A stretch of 64,000 nt of DNA from Lucifuga dentata (lineage: Eukaryota; Chordata; Actinopteri; Ophidiiformes; Bythitidae): assembly GCA_014773175.1 (NCBI GenBank), contig VXCM01000211.1:124001-188000 (forward strand), in the 5' to 3' direction. The translations under genes were made by a program, and so were the position numbers. Positions within the stretch are counted from its first letter, which is position 1, and the number at the start of each line of letters is the position of its first letter. Shown here piece by piece: positions 1 to 11,872 of this stretch. The notes under the pieces were generated by a model. It was not told the DNA's origin. It saw only the letters and a program-made list of their open reading frames with translations, and did not search any database.

Positions 1-496
1 AGTCAGTCATTGTTTTTATTATTATACTTCACACGTGTAATATTTGCAGAATTTGATTTGATTTGATTTGTGTGTGTGTGTATTTTAAAGGAGTATCTTA
101 ATGTAATCTATTAACTGTAATCTACATATATTTCTGGACCAAAATCTTAATAATTATAATTTACACAATTTGATTCCTCCTTGCAAACAAAAAGGATCAA
201 ACAGTCCCGTCGTCACNCCACATGCATTTACTAATGCGTAGTTGCCATGTTTAAGTGCTGATTTATAGACAGTGCTGCTGTAAAAAGATTTTCGCCTGAT
301 AACAATGGAAGCAACTGATTAGTTTTGGAGCCAAAGAGCAGAAATCATGTTCACATAAAATGCTGATTATTTGGGTCTATATTTCATTTTTACATGTGTT
401 GTGGGACCACAAAAAAATGAATGTAAATACAAAATTTTCATGATATTAAGACACATCAGTGTAATGACTTGAATGCTTCAGTAATTAACGTCAGCA

Positions 497-530
<34 letters not shown>

Positions 531-617
531 TTATTGAAACATATATGTTGAATTTATAAGGCTTTTGTAAAATATTACATGCTGTTGGTGATAATTATGT
601 TTCCATTGTTGTTGCAG
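1..617. other. Intron or flank upstream of the first visible exon
   Basis: No coding exon is visible here. The stretch is AT-rich, holds a short TG run near 70-80, a single N at 217 and a poly-T run at about 501-529. It ends in a good splice acceptor (pyrimidine-rich tract then GTTGCAG) directly before the exon at 618, so it is most likely the intron before the penultimate exon of the gene whose body lies to the left. Confidence 0.5.
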
Positions 618-3600
618 GAGCAGTTCTCTATCACTCAGTCCTGCCCAACAACGGAGGGAGATGACTAACTTCAGGACTCCACCTGTTTCCAGAGGGAAAC
701 ACAAAATATCAACAAATCTCAGTGATGGGTCCAGAGTTGCCGGCCATGTCTACAAGCACTTACAAGAAGATGAATCAATTGATATGGAGCCCATAAGAAG
801 GTTAAACATTTGCTGCATTAGGTTTATCCCCAAACAGGAAAATCTCAGTTTGTTTGCCTCGTGCACATTGAGGTGAAATTGCAGGGTTAGTCTTGCTGTC
901 ATATCCTTAAATTCTCCAGAGTTTTACTTTAACTTACAGAATTCCAGGGGAGTCAAGGTTGTTTGGACTAGTAAAATGCTGAGATAACTGGGATTACAGT
1001 GGAGTGGCAGAAGTATAATTGTCGGAGAATGTGGTTTGTGACTGAAATTCCCTCAGCGGAAATCCTGGAATGAGCTTATGAAATATGGTCTGGAGAAATA
1101 AATGAAATCTGCTGCTCCTTCTTTCAACTGAAACTGTCACAATTAATTTGAGGAACCCACTTGATCCCAACTGCTCTAATAAACCTGCATCAGTGCCGCG
1201 GTTCTGGTGGAAGTCCTAGATATGAGATGGTATAAGTGTGTGTGTAATCCTCCCGTGAACTGCCGTTTTATCTGCATGGTTTTATCATGTTAGAAATATG
1301 AGAAAGCTAATTAACAGATGATACATGGGTTGTCATGGATACCAGTATGTCTGGAATGTTTTGATCCTGGCTAAACCAAATCATTATGTAAAAGCTTCAT
1401 GGTCCACATGTCAAAGAAATAATTACATTTTGTGTCATGTACAAATTGACTGAAGAGGCATTAATGGATTGCAGCATTCCAGAACAACCCTACAAATTGT
1501 AAGGGATTAATTTCAGTTAGGTTTACATTTCAGATGCTCACCATGCTCATCCTGATGTCAAGTAAGGACAGTGCAGTTGCCCTATTTTCATGGCTATCAT
1601 GACTGAAGTACAGCTACTGGTGCTGTTTCAGGAAGCATTAAAGGCAGGAAGGACTTTTGGCAGAGCTGGTACTCACCAGTTGGCTATCTGCATGCTTAGA
1701 ATAACTTATGCAATTTAAAAATACATTGCAGTGATCCTTTCCTGGCATGTCTTCAAAAAAGTCATTTTTCAAAGATGAATGTCTGTCCAAACTTCTCGAG
1801 GAGGAAGCAGATGAGTACTCATGCTCATTATTTGATATTAGTTCACTACTGCAGTCAAAACTTGGTAAATGGATAAAACTTGTATTTGCATAAATAAGCT
1901 GTATAGATTGTTGCATAATGGCTTAAACCACAGCAGGAAAATGCTGAGAAGACTAATTTGGTAGTTTACTCTTTACTTTACTACATGACTATATCCATTT
2001 TTAGATACTTTTATACCATGCTATATTTCAGATAGAAATATTGTACCTTTTGCTACATTTTTCTAAAGGCTACTACTTTATATATTCAGATTTTATATAT
2101 TAAATGTATGATAATCTTGTCAAATATGATGCATTGTCACCCAGCAGTATATAAAGTAGTTAATGACTTAGCACCGCAAAGACCAGATTTAATTTTTTTA
2201 AAAACTGCTTACACCATAACTTATCAATAAATTAACACACTGAAATCAACATTCAGTGTCAGTAATTTAACACCCTGGAACTATTCTTCACATATGCAAG
2301 TACTCGTCAAGTACTTTTACTTTTAATATTTACACCCTTTGAGACTTTGTATTTGATATTGATTTATACAAATAGCTTGACCTGTATACTTAAAGGAGCA
2401 CGCCAGTGATTTTGCATGTTTGAGACCAATATATACAACCTGTATACATGTTACATTACTGCCAACCATTTTCCAAAACATACTGCTACGCTATAAAAAT
2501 CAACTTGTAGAGACTTGACTTGATTGAGAGAAGTAATCCATCACAGTGAAGGAGAAGTCTATTAATTTTTTTGTTGAAGTAACTAAATTTAACTGGTCCA
2601 ATATGGAGCTACATAGAAGAAAATGTATATCTCCACAGGGAATACAGTCCCAGGAGAAGATTGCTTTTACCAGTCAATTAAAATGGCAGTGCCTCTTAGC
2701 AAGTGTTAGCAAGCAAACATTGAATTTTATCACTTGAAAATTTGAGTTTGTACAATTGGGAGACTTTGCAAAATGACATGAAAACTAAAATACACTTTTA
2801 TGTTTTGGAAAATGGTTGTCAGTAACATAATGTGTATGCGGGCAGTATTTACTGGGCTCAAACATGCAGAATCACGACTGTGCTCCTTTAAGTACATTTT
2901 GCTGTTCATACTTTTGTATTTTTACTGAAGTAACATTTTCAGTGCACTACTTTTACATGTAATACAGTATTTTTTCAAAGTCGAATTGTTACTTAAGCCA
3001 AAGCTTTGAATATTTTTTTTTCCACCACCGCTGTGTGTATCTCACACTCATTGCGTGACTCGTTTTAAGCTGAATAAAGCTTAGTATCAGAAAGGAGTTC
3101 CACTGGCATTTCCATTATATAAGTAACACTGAAAGCCTTAAGTATTACAAGTTTTATTTACAAATGTAGAAGAGTGCATGTTTAAGTCTTTAAGTCTGTA
3201 CTATGTGGCATATGACTCAGAAAAGGATTCATTTGCTGTTACTGTGCAGCTTGAGCGATGACACTGTTATCAGAACCGTCTGTCATTAAAGTAGTGCTGT
3301 CCCTTGTGTCTTCTACGTACTTAAAAGTCCAACAATGTTTCTGTCATGCCAACCTGATTGACTCTTACAGAGACTTGTAAGATACACTGCAAGCTGCCAA
3401 ACTCTTTATGTGACCTATTTCCATAATTTACATTTTTAAACAGAACTCTTTTCACCTCAGCAGTTCTTTCAAATGCAGAGAGAGAGATCCTCCAGGAGTA
3501 CAACAATCCTTCTCATTCACACACGAGACTGACAAACAAGGAAACTAGTGAAGAAGCTAATGAGAATTCCTTTTTTGAAAATTCTGAGAGAAAATCTTGT

Positions 3601-5727
3601 ATTGTAAGAAATTTAATCTAACACAGCTTTTTTTGTTTTAACTGTTTAAGAGGAATTTGGGCCTTATTTGTGATAGTCCCTCTGCAGATCCATCAGTCTA
3701 AAATGGCTTGTGCTGGCCTTCATTGGGTTAAAATGACCTATTTCTAGACTTACTATCCATACACCACCAAGCTCCAGTGCCCCTCCTCCCCCAGCCCCCA
3801 CCACTCCCTTGTTGCCATGGATACACCCTCTCGTCTCTGAAAATGAGAAAACGGGAGGGGGATAGGAAAGTGAGAGGAACAGAGAGATAAAGTGAGGAAG
3901 GAATAGAGATTGTTCAAAGATGATGAGAATGCAGGCAAGCAAAGATGGAGACAGAGACAGATTGGTGGTATAGAAAAGTGGATGACTCAAGAGAGAAGAA
4001 AAGAAGACATGCATGAGAATACCCTTCCTTGTTTTCCATTTTGTGATGGCAAATCCCCAGTGATTATTGTTGGTTTCATTATCCAGTGCGAAAACATATA
4101 TTTACCCATAACAGATAAGGAAAGGTTTGAAGGCAAACTTGCTGTGGAGGTTATTTTTAGATATGTTTTGATCTGCAGGATTTACCTCCAGCTTGTGTTC
4201 CCCCTCTAATACTGAGGGAGGAGTGGGAAGGTAATTCAATTATCTCAACTTGGTTATGCTGCAAACAGTCTCTGGAGACAGACAGTAACACTGACTGTTG
4301 CCTAAAGCTGTGCCAGGGTGATTCTGAATGTGAACTGACTTTTCGGTAACAACATTAACTGTTGTGCAAATTTGTTGCATTATTTTACTAACTCCCCCAA
4401 TTGAGTCTGGATAGGATTTCCTGCTCTGATGTATTATTTTCATGTTGTACATCAGGTGTGTGAGCTTGTTAGCACTTTGAGACACTTGATTGTCAAATGC
4501 ATTGTCACATCCACACATGCCAAGTCACATCATGTGGGTTTTCAACTTGTCAGACAAAGTTTGGAGGCCAAAATTAGCGCACGTGCACAAACCACCCAGA
4601 CAAAATTGTTGTTTTTTTTTTCCAAATGCTCACACAGACCAGGGAAATCAAACAGCTTTAACACTAAAGCCATAAATCTCTGATAAGGCAGTCATGAAAA
4701 AAAGGGATTTTTCATTTAATGATTCATACAGCTTCAATGCAGGCTGCTCATGCTGAGGATTATAAATAATTACACAAAGATTATGAATGTACAGGATATA
4801 AATGATATTTTGTTGTTGCTAGCTTTTGTAGGGGATTGGTGTATGAGCAGTATATGAATCATAAAGCACAATTTGAAGGGAATAAGAGCTTCATCTCCAC
4901 ATGCTACTCTCTTATTCAGTCCTCATAGAAAATGAGTGTCTAGGACAAAAGGTCACAAAATAATTGACTTGCTTTCACATTCTCATGCCACCATTTCTAT
5001 TCTTTCTTCTCCCTATAGGTGTGACTCAGCCAGTGGGAGACTTGGTGTCCTACTCAGCAGGACTTCGCTCTCTCACTTTGCAACCAGGAAGGGATGGACC
5101 GAGGTCCCCTGTACCCGGCTGGATAAAGGAACAACCTTTCTTCCACCCTCTCTGCGCACTTGTTCTGTGCCCATCATCCCATCTCTCCAAGCGTCAGACC
5201 AAGAGGGCAGGCATGTGGATGCAAGTGAGCGGGACAAAGAAGGACTTCTCAAATGGCACCCCATATTGGCTGGAAAATCCATATTGGCCATCAGCAGTCC
5301 ACCCTGTGTCCCACCAAGTGTTACTCCTCCCACCACTAACCCTTCTTCATTGGAATCAGAGAAGAATCCAAGTTCAACAAAAGTGCCCTTTGAAATTTCA
5401 GTGGAACTAACACAGGAGTCAAAATACAAAAGTCTTTCCAGCCCCCTGAGAATATCTGGGTCTCATAGCGAGCTCTTTTCTGATGATGCAAACACATCTG
5501 AGGCCATGACTGTGCAGGAGTCTGAAGGAAAAAATATCCAGTGTTCTCCCAGATTTCCCCACACATGCGGTGGAGGCAGAGGTTTGAAGACAGTGGTCCA
5601 AAGAGGACCCCAGAGACATCGCCACGGTCAGGGATCCCTTGTGTATGGAGGTGCAAACAGCTCCTTGGCTACCAAGGGATCCAGCAGAGAAACTGGAAAT
5701 GCTTGTGCCAAACCTTCTGCAAGCTGA
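618..5727 (+). CDS. Unidentified gene, last two coding exons (C-terminal part)
   Basis: I do not recognise this protein. Two exons are inferred: 618-800 (acceptor GTTGCAG, donor AAG|GTTAAA) and 5019-5727 (acceptor CTCCCTATAG, stop TGA 5725-5727). Exon one ends two bases into a codon; the first base of exon two completes it as AGG (Arg), and the second exon then stays open for about 235 codons, the longest open frame in the 5' half. The encoded tail is about 297 residues, rich in Ser, Pro, Thr and basic residues, with no membrane segment, Cys pattern or catalytic motif that I can see; it looks like a disordered cytoplasmic or nuclear C-terminus. The start of the gene is off the left edge. The long frame could instead be chance; the phase match at both splice sites argues against that. 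It is not a ferlin (MYOF, the mammalian neighbour of CEP55) by eye. Confidence 0.5.
1955..3033 (-). mobile_element. Teleost hAT-like non-autonomous repeat, interrupted
   Basis: The sequence is dense in AGTACTTTTACTT-like words and its right edge, read on the - strand, begins CAGCGGTGGTGGAAAA. This is the start of a widespread fish repeat (CAG-TGGTGGAAGAAGTA type) whose whole length I recognise on the - strand. The CAG terminus suggests the hAT superfamily; that class is inference. The left boundary is approximate. The element carries no transposase frame. A second mobile element (2394-2887) sits inside it. A second, shorter copy in the opposite orientation starts at 19733. Confidence 0.55.
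2394..2887. mobile_element. TTAA-flanked MITE, copy A (about 494 bp, long inverted ends)
   Basis: The left end AGGAGCACGCCAGTGATTTT and the right end, reverse-complemented, AGGAGCACAGTCGTGATTCT, are related over roughly 90 bp, including the shared word CCATTTTCCAAAACATA. The element is bounded by TTAA at 2390-2393 and 2888-2891. TTAA duplication is the signature of piggyBac-type transposition, so a non-autonomous piggyBac-like element is inferred. Three related copies occur at about 14695, 21740 and 29767. It carries no real coding sequence. Confidence 0.6.
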
Positions 5728-6169
5728 TTGGATTAACTCTGTAAAGCTTCAAAGACAGTTTCCAATAACTGTATACCTTTATTGGTCCCACTGGATGGTT
5801 AGCAGGAAGGACCATCTGTGTGACTATACGGACCAATAACAGATGGCCATAATTTTGAATGAACAGACTGAACTCCAGAGGAAAAAAATATTGATATCAC
5901 AAAGACATCATATGATAGAAGAAAAGAGACAAACACAAATTGTGAATAAATGTGACTCAGTAAGGAAAACAATTCTTGATTTCAGTGGGAGCTTGATTTA
6001 AAAAGTGTATTGAAAAAAAAAATGCCACTATTTAAAAGGAGCTTCTACATAGAAACCAAAATAGTGTGTCATCTCTATGTTGTTTCTCTATTGTAAAGAA
6101 ATGAAATTATATATGTCATATAATATATGTCATATAGACGTATATATATTTGACATACAGTTGTGACAA

Positions 6170-6175
6170 AATAAA
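6170..6175 (+). terminator. Probable poly(A) signal of the unidentified gene
   Basis: AATAAA lies 443 bases after the stop at 5727. A second AATAAA lies earlier, at 5945-5950. Either would give a 3' UTR of ordinary length. Assignment depends on the gene call at 618-5727. Confidence 0.35.
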
Positions 6176-6483
6176 GCCTAAGGTAACAGTGGTTGGAGTT
6201 GTTTCTTGGTCAGATTGTCATGTTTGCAGCAGATTTTGTTTGATTGGGTTCACACAAGTTGCCTATACATTTCATTTGAGTTTTGGCGTTCTGTTCTCCA
6301 TGGCAACAGACACTGTAGCACACATTTCTTTCTTTTTCATGTGAATTTAATTACAGTAATATCTGTTTACTTACTGTCCATATCTCAGTCATAAATGCTG
6401 CTGCCACACCAATTACATGAGCCAAATATTTTGGCCTCAACCACTTACACACTGCTTAAAGATTATTTTAGGTAATGGGTCTT

Positions 6484-6486
<3 letters not shown>

Positions 6487-6525
<39 letters not shown>
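6487..6525. repeat. (GT)n microsatellite
   Basis: An uninterrupted GT dinucleotide run of about 39 bases. Confidence 0.95.
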
Positions 6526-6526
<1 letters not shown>

Positions 6527-7066
6527 ACATTAGGGGTGTCCACTGGAAGTAATCAGGGTAAAGATTAAAGTTGCAAAAGAAGGGAGCTGTTATTTCCCTG
6601 AAATCTCTTTCATTTTCATGTTCTTACGCAGTTCTACAAGCAGCTCAAAACGATCGTACAAAACAAGCAGAGGATAATAGTTTCAGGTTCAGTGATGCAA
6701 CATAATACTGTGGAGAAAAGGATGTTTCAGACACTCTGAATGATTAAAGAGTTTGAGTGCAGCACCACAATGCACTAACGATTCCCAAGATTCACTTCCT
6801 GTATATAGAACACAAACACAGGAGCAAACTGTTTGCTGTTTTGGATAACAGCTCTGGCAGTGAGGTTTGTGGATGTAAATGAAGCACAGAAACATCCACG
6901 TCTAATATGACTTTTTTATTTATGCTTTATTTACATTTACATTTTTGTTCCATTAGGACCAGCTGTTATCGCAGTTACAGCTAGCCACACGAGGTAAGTT
7001 GTACAGATGGGTATTAATTTATTTCTTCATCAGTACATGCAGAACAGAAGCATCTTGAGTCTATCA

Positions 7067-7069
<3 letters not shown>

Positions 7070-7114
<45 letters not shown>

Positions 7115-7136
7115 TTNTTTTTTTTTTTTTTTTTTA
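7070..7136. repeat. (TA)n followed by poly-T with an embedded N
   Basis: A TA dinucleotide run leads directly into about 40 T with one N at 7117. The N marks an unresolved homopolymer length. Confidence 0.9.
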
Positions 7137-8951
7137 AATTAAGATTAAAATGAGCTTTATAAATCCCCAAGGGGAATCTTGGCCAAGACTTCTGCAAATA
7201 AGATTACAATACTGTAAATAGAAAATGATTAAGATTTTAAATATATACAGCTCCTAATGACTAAACTCACCACACATTTTGTAAGACTATCAGATGCTTG
7301 TAGGTTACTTGACTTCACACTGTACATCTGCATCGGCTGAAGATGAAATGTGATTATGGAAAAACCTGCAGTGCATTAATTAAGTGTCCTCAAGTTTATA
7401 GCGAGCGGCTCAACATTAAATAAATAAATAAATAAAATAAAATCTAACTAAACGTAAGACAAGCAGAGGAAGGTCTCTAAAATGCATTAAAATATTGCAA
7501 ATTTTTGTTCAGTTCTCTCAAAAGAAAAACTAATGCTGCTCCTTCTGTTCTATAATGTTGGCTGAGTTTGTTTCTTGTGACGTAAAATCTTTATCTAAAG
7601 TGTATTAATTCACATTTTATTATCATCATTAGATATGGTTTATTTTAAATTAGGCCAGGAAATCCATGTCTTGATTTGATCATGGCCATCAATTAAGTTA
7701 CGATATCATTATTTCTTTACATATTGGTCAATATACTGTATAACAGTGGATCCCAAAGCTCAATAAAATCTCTTCTCCTTTCATCTGTAAAACTGCCATT
7801 TGGGCTTTGAGACGCAATATAAGCTTCACAACCATCAATTTAATGATTGCCAACATTTACGAAAAAAAAAAAAAAAAAAAATAGAAATTAAAGATTCCAG
7901 ACTCTTGTGCATAATTATACATTAAATAATCAACAATTAATTTTGCTTTGATAGCCTGCGTAGCAATAAGATCATTTGGGCTAATGTAAATATAATAGGT
8001 GGCTTGTATGGGACAGATCAGCACACATTATTTTTACATGTTCCCAGCAATTTCACACACTTTGGCCATTATTCAAATACTGCAGTAGCAGACGTAAAAC
8101 ATCATGTTATCAAGCTGTAATGAAGAATTCTGTTCATTTCATACTTGGATAAAAAGTAATTATCAGTTCAATATTACTCATTTACTTCATCAGCCTTTCC
8201 TTCCTGCATACTCATCAGTTATCAAGTTCTGTGGCTCATTTATTTTCAGTTTACAGCATTTGACAGACTTTGAAGCCTTTCCTGCCTCGTAGTTCCTCAT
8301 TAGCTCAGAATGACTAAAACTATGCAAGGAATAGTGAAGAAACTGCATGTAATCTCTCCCTCTCAGTTGGAGAAACTTCATCTCTGTCTTATAATTTAGA
8401 ATCTTAAAACTGTGTCCCTACAGGAATGATGCTTACCATAGTTATACTTCTTTGCTTTGTGAAACTAGTTTCACAAACGTTAATATATTGACAGATTAGG
8501 ATTAGTGGATTGGTGACCATTTCATTGTTTAACGGTAATTATAGCTGAATAATCAGAAATTTCTCTATCATGGATTGTACATGGGTACCTCTTTAAAACA
8601 TACTTGCTTGCTTAGCCACGCCCTAAGAATTACCTATTAAAACACCTGTGTTGACCGTGTTGCCAGATTGGGTGGGTTTCTGGTTGGGCGGGAGGAAATT
8701 GCATTGGGCAGGTAGATGAAATTTGGGCTGCTTTTGTCAACATTTGGCAGTTTTGGAAAACAATGTGAAAACAATATTACCAAACAAACTGTCATTTTAT
8801 GATTAAAAAAAATTTAAAAAAATAAATAAAGGCACAAAATTCAAAATAACCTTCATGGTGTCCTCTCACCCATTTCATTGGTGAGGTTTTGATTGTCATC
8901 GGGGATGTGGGCTGGCCTATTAACCCTTGAACTTGTTCTTGTCAACGCTTA

Positions 8952-9477
8952 TGCAGCGTTCGAGCTACCTCAGAAGTCGGATTTTTCCCAGTCGGAAGTT
9001 TGGACCTCAAACCGAACACCAAAAAATACTGTAAGATTAAATAAACTTAGCCAATAAATACTAACTAAAGTAAAGTTAGATTACAAGACTGTTTGGTTGT
9101 GTTGTTTTACAATGATATTAATCACAGTGTGGTGTTAAACATTTGTGCAGATAATAATATTCCGAAATTGTTTGCACTCATGTATCAATGGCAAACAGTT
9201 ATTATACACTCTAGATAGTTAACTTGGCGATATATTTTGACCTTTTTATTTCAATGTCACGTAAGAAAAAAATACTTTATTCGCCTGTTAGCTGATCATT
9301 TCCATTCATAAAGCTCGCTTCCACGGGCGCTGCCACGTTGAGTGACGTCATAATCATGAAGTCGGGGTAGCTAATTTTGGTCCGAGTTTTCCAGTCGGAG
9401 CTCCGACTTCAAATGCCGTTCCAATGCATATTTCCAAGAAGGAAGTCGGAAAAATCCGAGTTCCGTCAAATGCAGCA
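8952..9477. mobile_element. Harbinger-type MITE with TTA target duplication
   Basis: The terminal inverted repeats read TGCAGCGTTCGAG at the left and TGCTGCATTTGACGG at the right (reverse-complemented). Both are followed inward by AGTCGGATTTTTCC or a close relative. TTA is duplicated at 8949-8951 and 9478-9480. A 3-bp TWA duplication is typical of PIF/Harbinger elements. The 526-bp element carries no transposase frame, so it is non-autonomous. The class is inferred from the duplication length and terminus, not from a protein. Confidence 0.7.
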
Positions 9478-9480
9478 TTA

Positions 9481-10378
9481 GGCTAAATCAGCCGTTGGCT
9501 AACTAGCTACACGTTTTCTCGTAGAAGCTTCCTCGTTGTGTCCGGACTCAGAAAATACTAAAGTGGGGGAAGTATAAAAAGCTTTATCATAAGAAGTGTG
9601 AGACAGCCTCTGAGCTAAAAATGTGTATCAACTCCATCCCACAAGTAAGTTAGTATTGCAACACCGTGACCATCAGGGCGCAACTTGGTTATCAAAAAGA
9701 TCATGCAGCAAACAAAAAGCACAAGTTCCGCTGTGTGCCCAGCATGGAGTCGTTTGCCACGCCGAAGTAGTGAGGAAGAAGGCACCAAGGATGACTACAA
9801 ACGTCGGGAAATTAGAATCGCAAACTTTGTTGTTTGCCACACAATGCAAAGGACCAAGTGCAAAAGAGACAGAATGACTTTATAAGACCAAGATCTTCAC
9901 GTTTTCCATCAGTGAGTCCACGTTGATTCTGCATAAAGGTAAGAGCGTTTTAATGTGCTGTAACTGCTGCTGGTTTGGTTAATTGTTGATGAATCCCAAA
10001 CAATTTACTGATGCCTGTGCTTGACAGATGCGACTTTTGGGTTAAAGGATGCCATATTGTCTCACTTAAGGAGGGTTAATCTTGTGTGTTTCGAAAGATT
10101 TTGAGACTAATTCAGTCTGCAGATTCAGTAATGAGTGTGTGTGCACGTGCTAAGAAAAGACAGAGACGTTGCTATCCTTATTGTAGCGGCGGTATATGAA
10201 TTGCTTTGATCCTCCCAACATGCCTAGTAGCACTGTTAAGATAAGCTCTAGTTCTGTTGTAAATATCTGTTATGATCCTTTTTGTGAATGTTATAGTTTT
10301 GTGTAAGTTTATTTCTTGCACTTTGCTTTTTATGGTTTCCAATTTTAGGACAAAACTAAGATCAGGTCAGTGAACATG
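9481..10378. other. Intergenic, no feature recognised
   Basis: Short open frames at about 9623-9885 lack convincing splice sites or recognisable protein features. Nothing else stands out. Confidence 0.4.
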
Positions 10379-10386
10379 TCCTAGAA

Positions 10387-11594
10387 CAGCTATTCTTAAC
10401 CAGTGGTCCATGGCCCACTGGTGGGCCTCAGAGCGCCACTTAGTGGGCCACCAAGTGGTCTTGTGAAACAAGTTTATAAAATGGCAATTAACTAAGGCTT
10501 TAGGGATTTTTGAGCGTTTTTGTAGTTTTTGTTTTGATCTGTTTTATCATCTTAAATAAATGTCACTGTTCAGAATATCGAAATTATCCCTCAGTAACTC
10601 TATTGCTCCTCTCAGCTGCAGCTGTTGGTGTGACAGTGAGTGAGGAATTCATGTATGTGATTGGCTGGAATGGGAGGGATTTTAAAAAAGCAGCTCTCTG
10701 ATAGGTCGAAAGACCTGTCACTCGAGAGTCAAGTCCCCTTTTCCTGGTTCGTTTTCGTTTTAATACCTGTATCGCAGAGCAGCAAGATTAGGCAGAAAAT
10801 GTATAAATTTAAATTAGTCTCACACAAAGTTTACATTTGTAATATATCAGCTTTTCCTTGGTCCACAGAGATAATGTAGATATTGTTGGAAAGCTCCATT
10901 GTTACGGCACTTCTCACAGCTTGAGAGTACATACCGTGAGCGCTGATAGGAAGGGAAAAGTCAACAGTACTGCAACGGGAGACTCCAGATGTTAACAAAA
11001 CTACGTTTAAATTTAATTTGTTACTACTAATAAATTAAAACTAATTAAGCGAGATTTTAATGAGCAGTTACATTTTGAAATAACCACACCTGAAATAATT
11101 TGTTTCAAACGTGATTTGCCATCCTGTGATCACAAACATTAATAGTAACAGTAATTAACATTAACATTAAACAGTTTGAGATTAGGTAGAGATGAATGGA
11201 TTTTACCACTGTTAGCAGTTTACAATTGCATGCAATAAACAAGTTTGACTAGAAAATATGATGGAGATAATTCTACAACAGCAAACGCATCAATATGTGT
11301 GGTAAAGAAATTTGAAATATTTTGGATTCCCTGTGGCAGGTAGTGATGCTGAGCCAAAATCACAATGTGTGACTGTGGTGAAGTCCTGAAAAATTAATAA
11401 AATAAATCCATCAAAGCTTCAGAGCTTGTTAGCAGCAAAGTATCTCACTGAGTGTGAGCAGAATATATTTGTTTATTGCAGTTGACAGTGGAAACACACG
11501 GTGCTATGTAATGCATTTATTTGCGAATGTGGTCCTTGGAAATCTTGTGACAATCTGAAGTGGCCCTTGAGTTGCAAAAGGTTAAGAACTCCTG
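10387..11594. mobile_element. hAT (Charlie-like) non-autonomous element, 1.2 kb
   Basis: The left end is CAGCTATTCTTAACCAGTGG and the right end, reverse-complemented, is CAGGAGTTCTTAACCTTTTG. The flanking 8-mer TCCTAGAA is identical at 10379-10386 and 11595-11602. CAG-starting ends containing TTCTTAACC and an 8-bp duplication are the hallmarks of hAT elements of the Charlie group. No transposase frame survives. The perfect duplication fixes both boundaries. Confidence 0.85.
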
Positions 11595-11683
11595 TCCTAG
11601 AACACAATGTGTAGCGGCTTTCATACTTGTGTTAATGATTCACTCTGATGACACAGCTTGTGATCAGTTGTTTAATTCTGGTG

Positions 11684-11872
11684 GAAACAAAGTAATTACA
11701 AGCCTCTCATGATTCATTCATCTGGCATCAAGCTTCACAAAATATCGCTGATAATGTAGGCTACAGCAGACTGTAGGAAGCATATCAAAATGACAGCCTA
11801 CAATAAGTACCTGGTTGAAACAAAGTAATTACAAGCCTCTCATTCATCTGGCATCAAGCTTCACAAACTATC
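11684..11872. repeat. Direct duplication of a ~60-bp segment
   Basis: Segments 11684-11746 and 11815-11872 are near-identical (GAAACAAAGTAATTACAAGC through ATCAAGCTTCACAAA), differing by a small indel. A further shared word (CAGCAGACTGTAGGAAGC) occurs at about 11764 and 12126. This looks like a local tandem duplication of about 131 bp. Confidence 0.75.

Larger units (their letters stand above)
801..5018 (+). other. Intron of the unidentified gene, filled with repeats
   Basis: This 4.2 kb stretch lies between the two phase-compatible exons. It contains a nested transposon pair (about 1955-3033 and 2394-2887), a purine-rich block at about 3845-3975 and otherwise unremarkable AT-rich sequence. 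No additional exon with good splice sites and a compatible phase was seen. Confidence 0.45.
6180..8948. other. Intergenic, simple repeats only
   Basis: No gene is supported. The stretch holds a GT microsatellite, a TA/poly-T tract with an N at 7117, a short TAAA run at about 7418-7440, a poly-A run at about 7862-7880 and a perfect 22-bp palindrome at 8456-8477. A G-rich segment at about 8660-8750 resembles decayed fish repeat sequence but could not be bounded. Confidence 0.5.

Noticed and set aside
3664..4209. Frames of about 100 codons on both strands near 3.7-4.2 kb
   Set aside because: They come from a purine-rich tract that is open in several frames; no splice sites or domains.
9623..9885. 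Overlapping 84- and 66-codon frames after the Harbinger-type MITE
   Set aside because: No splice context, no domain, and two frames are equally open. Not supported as coding.
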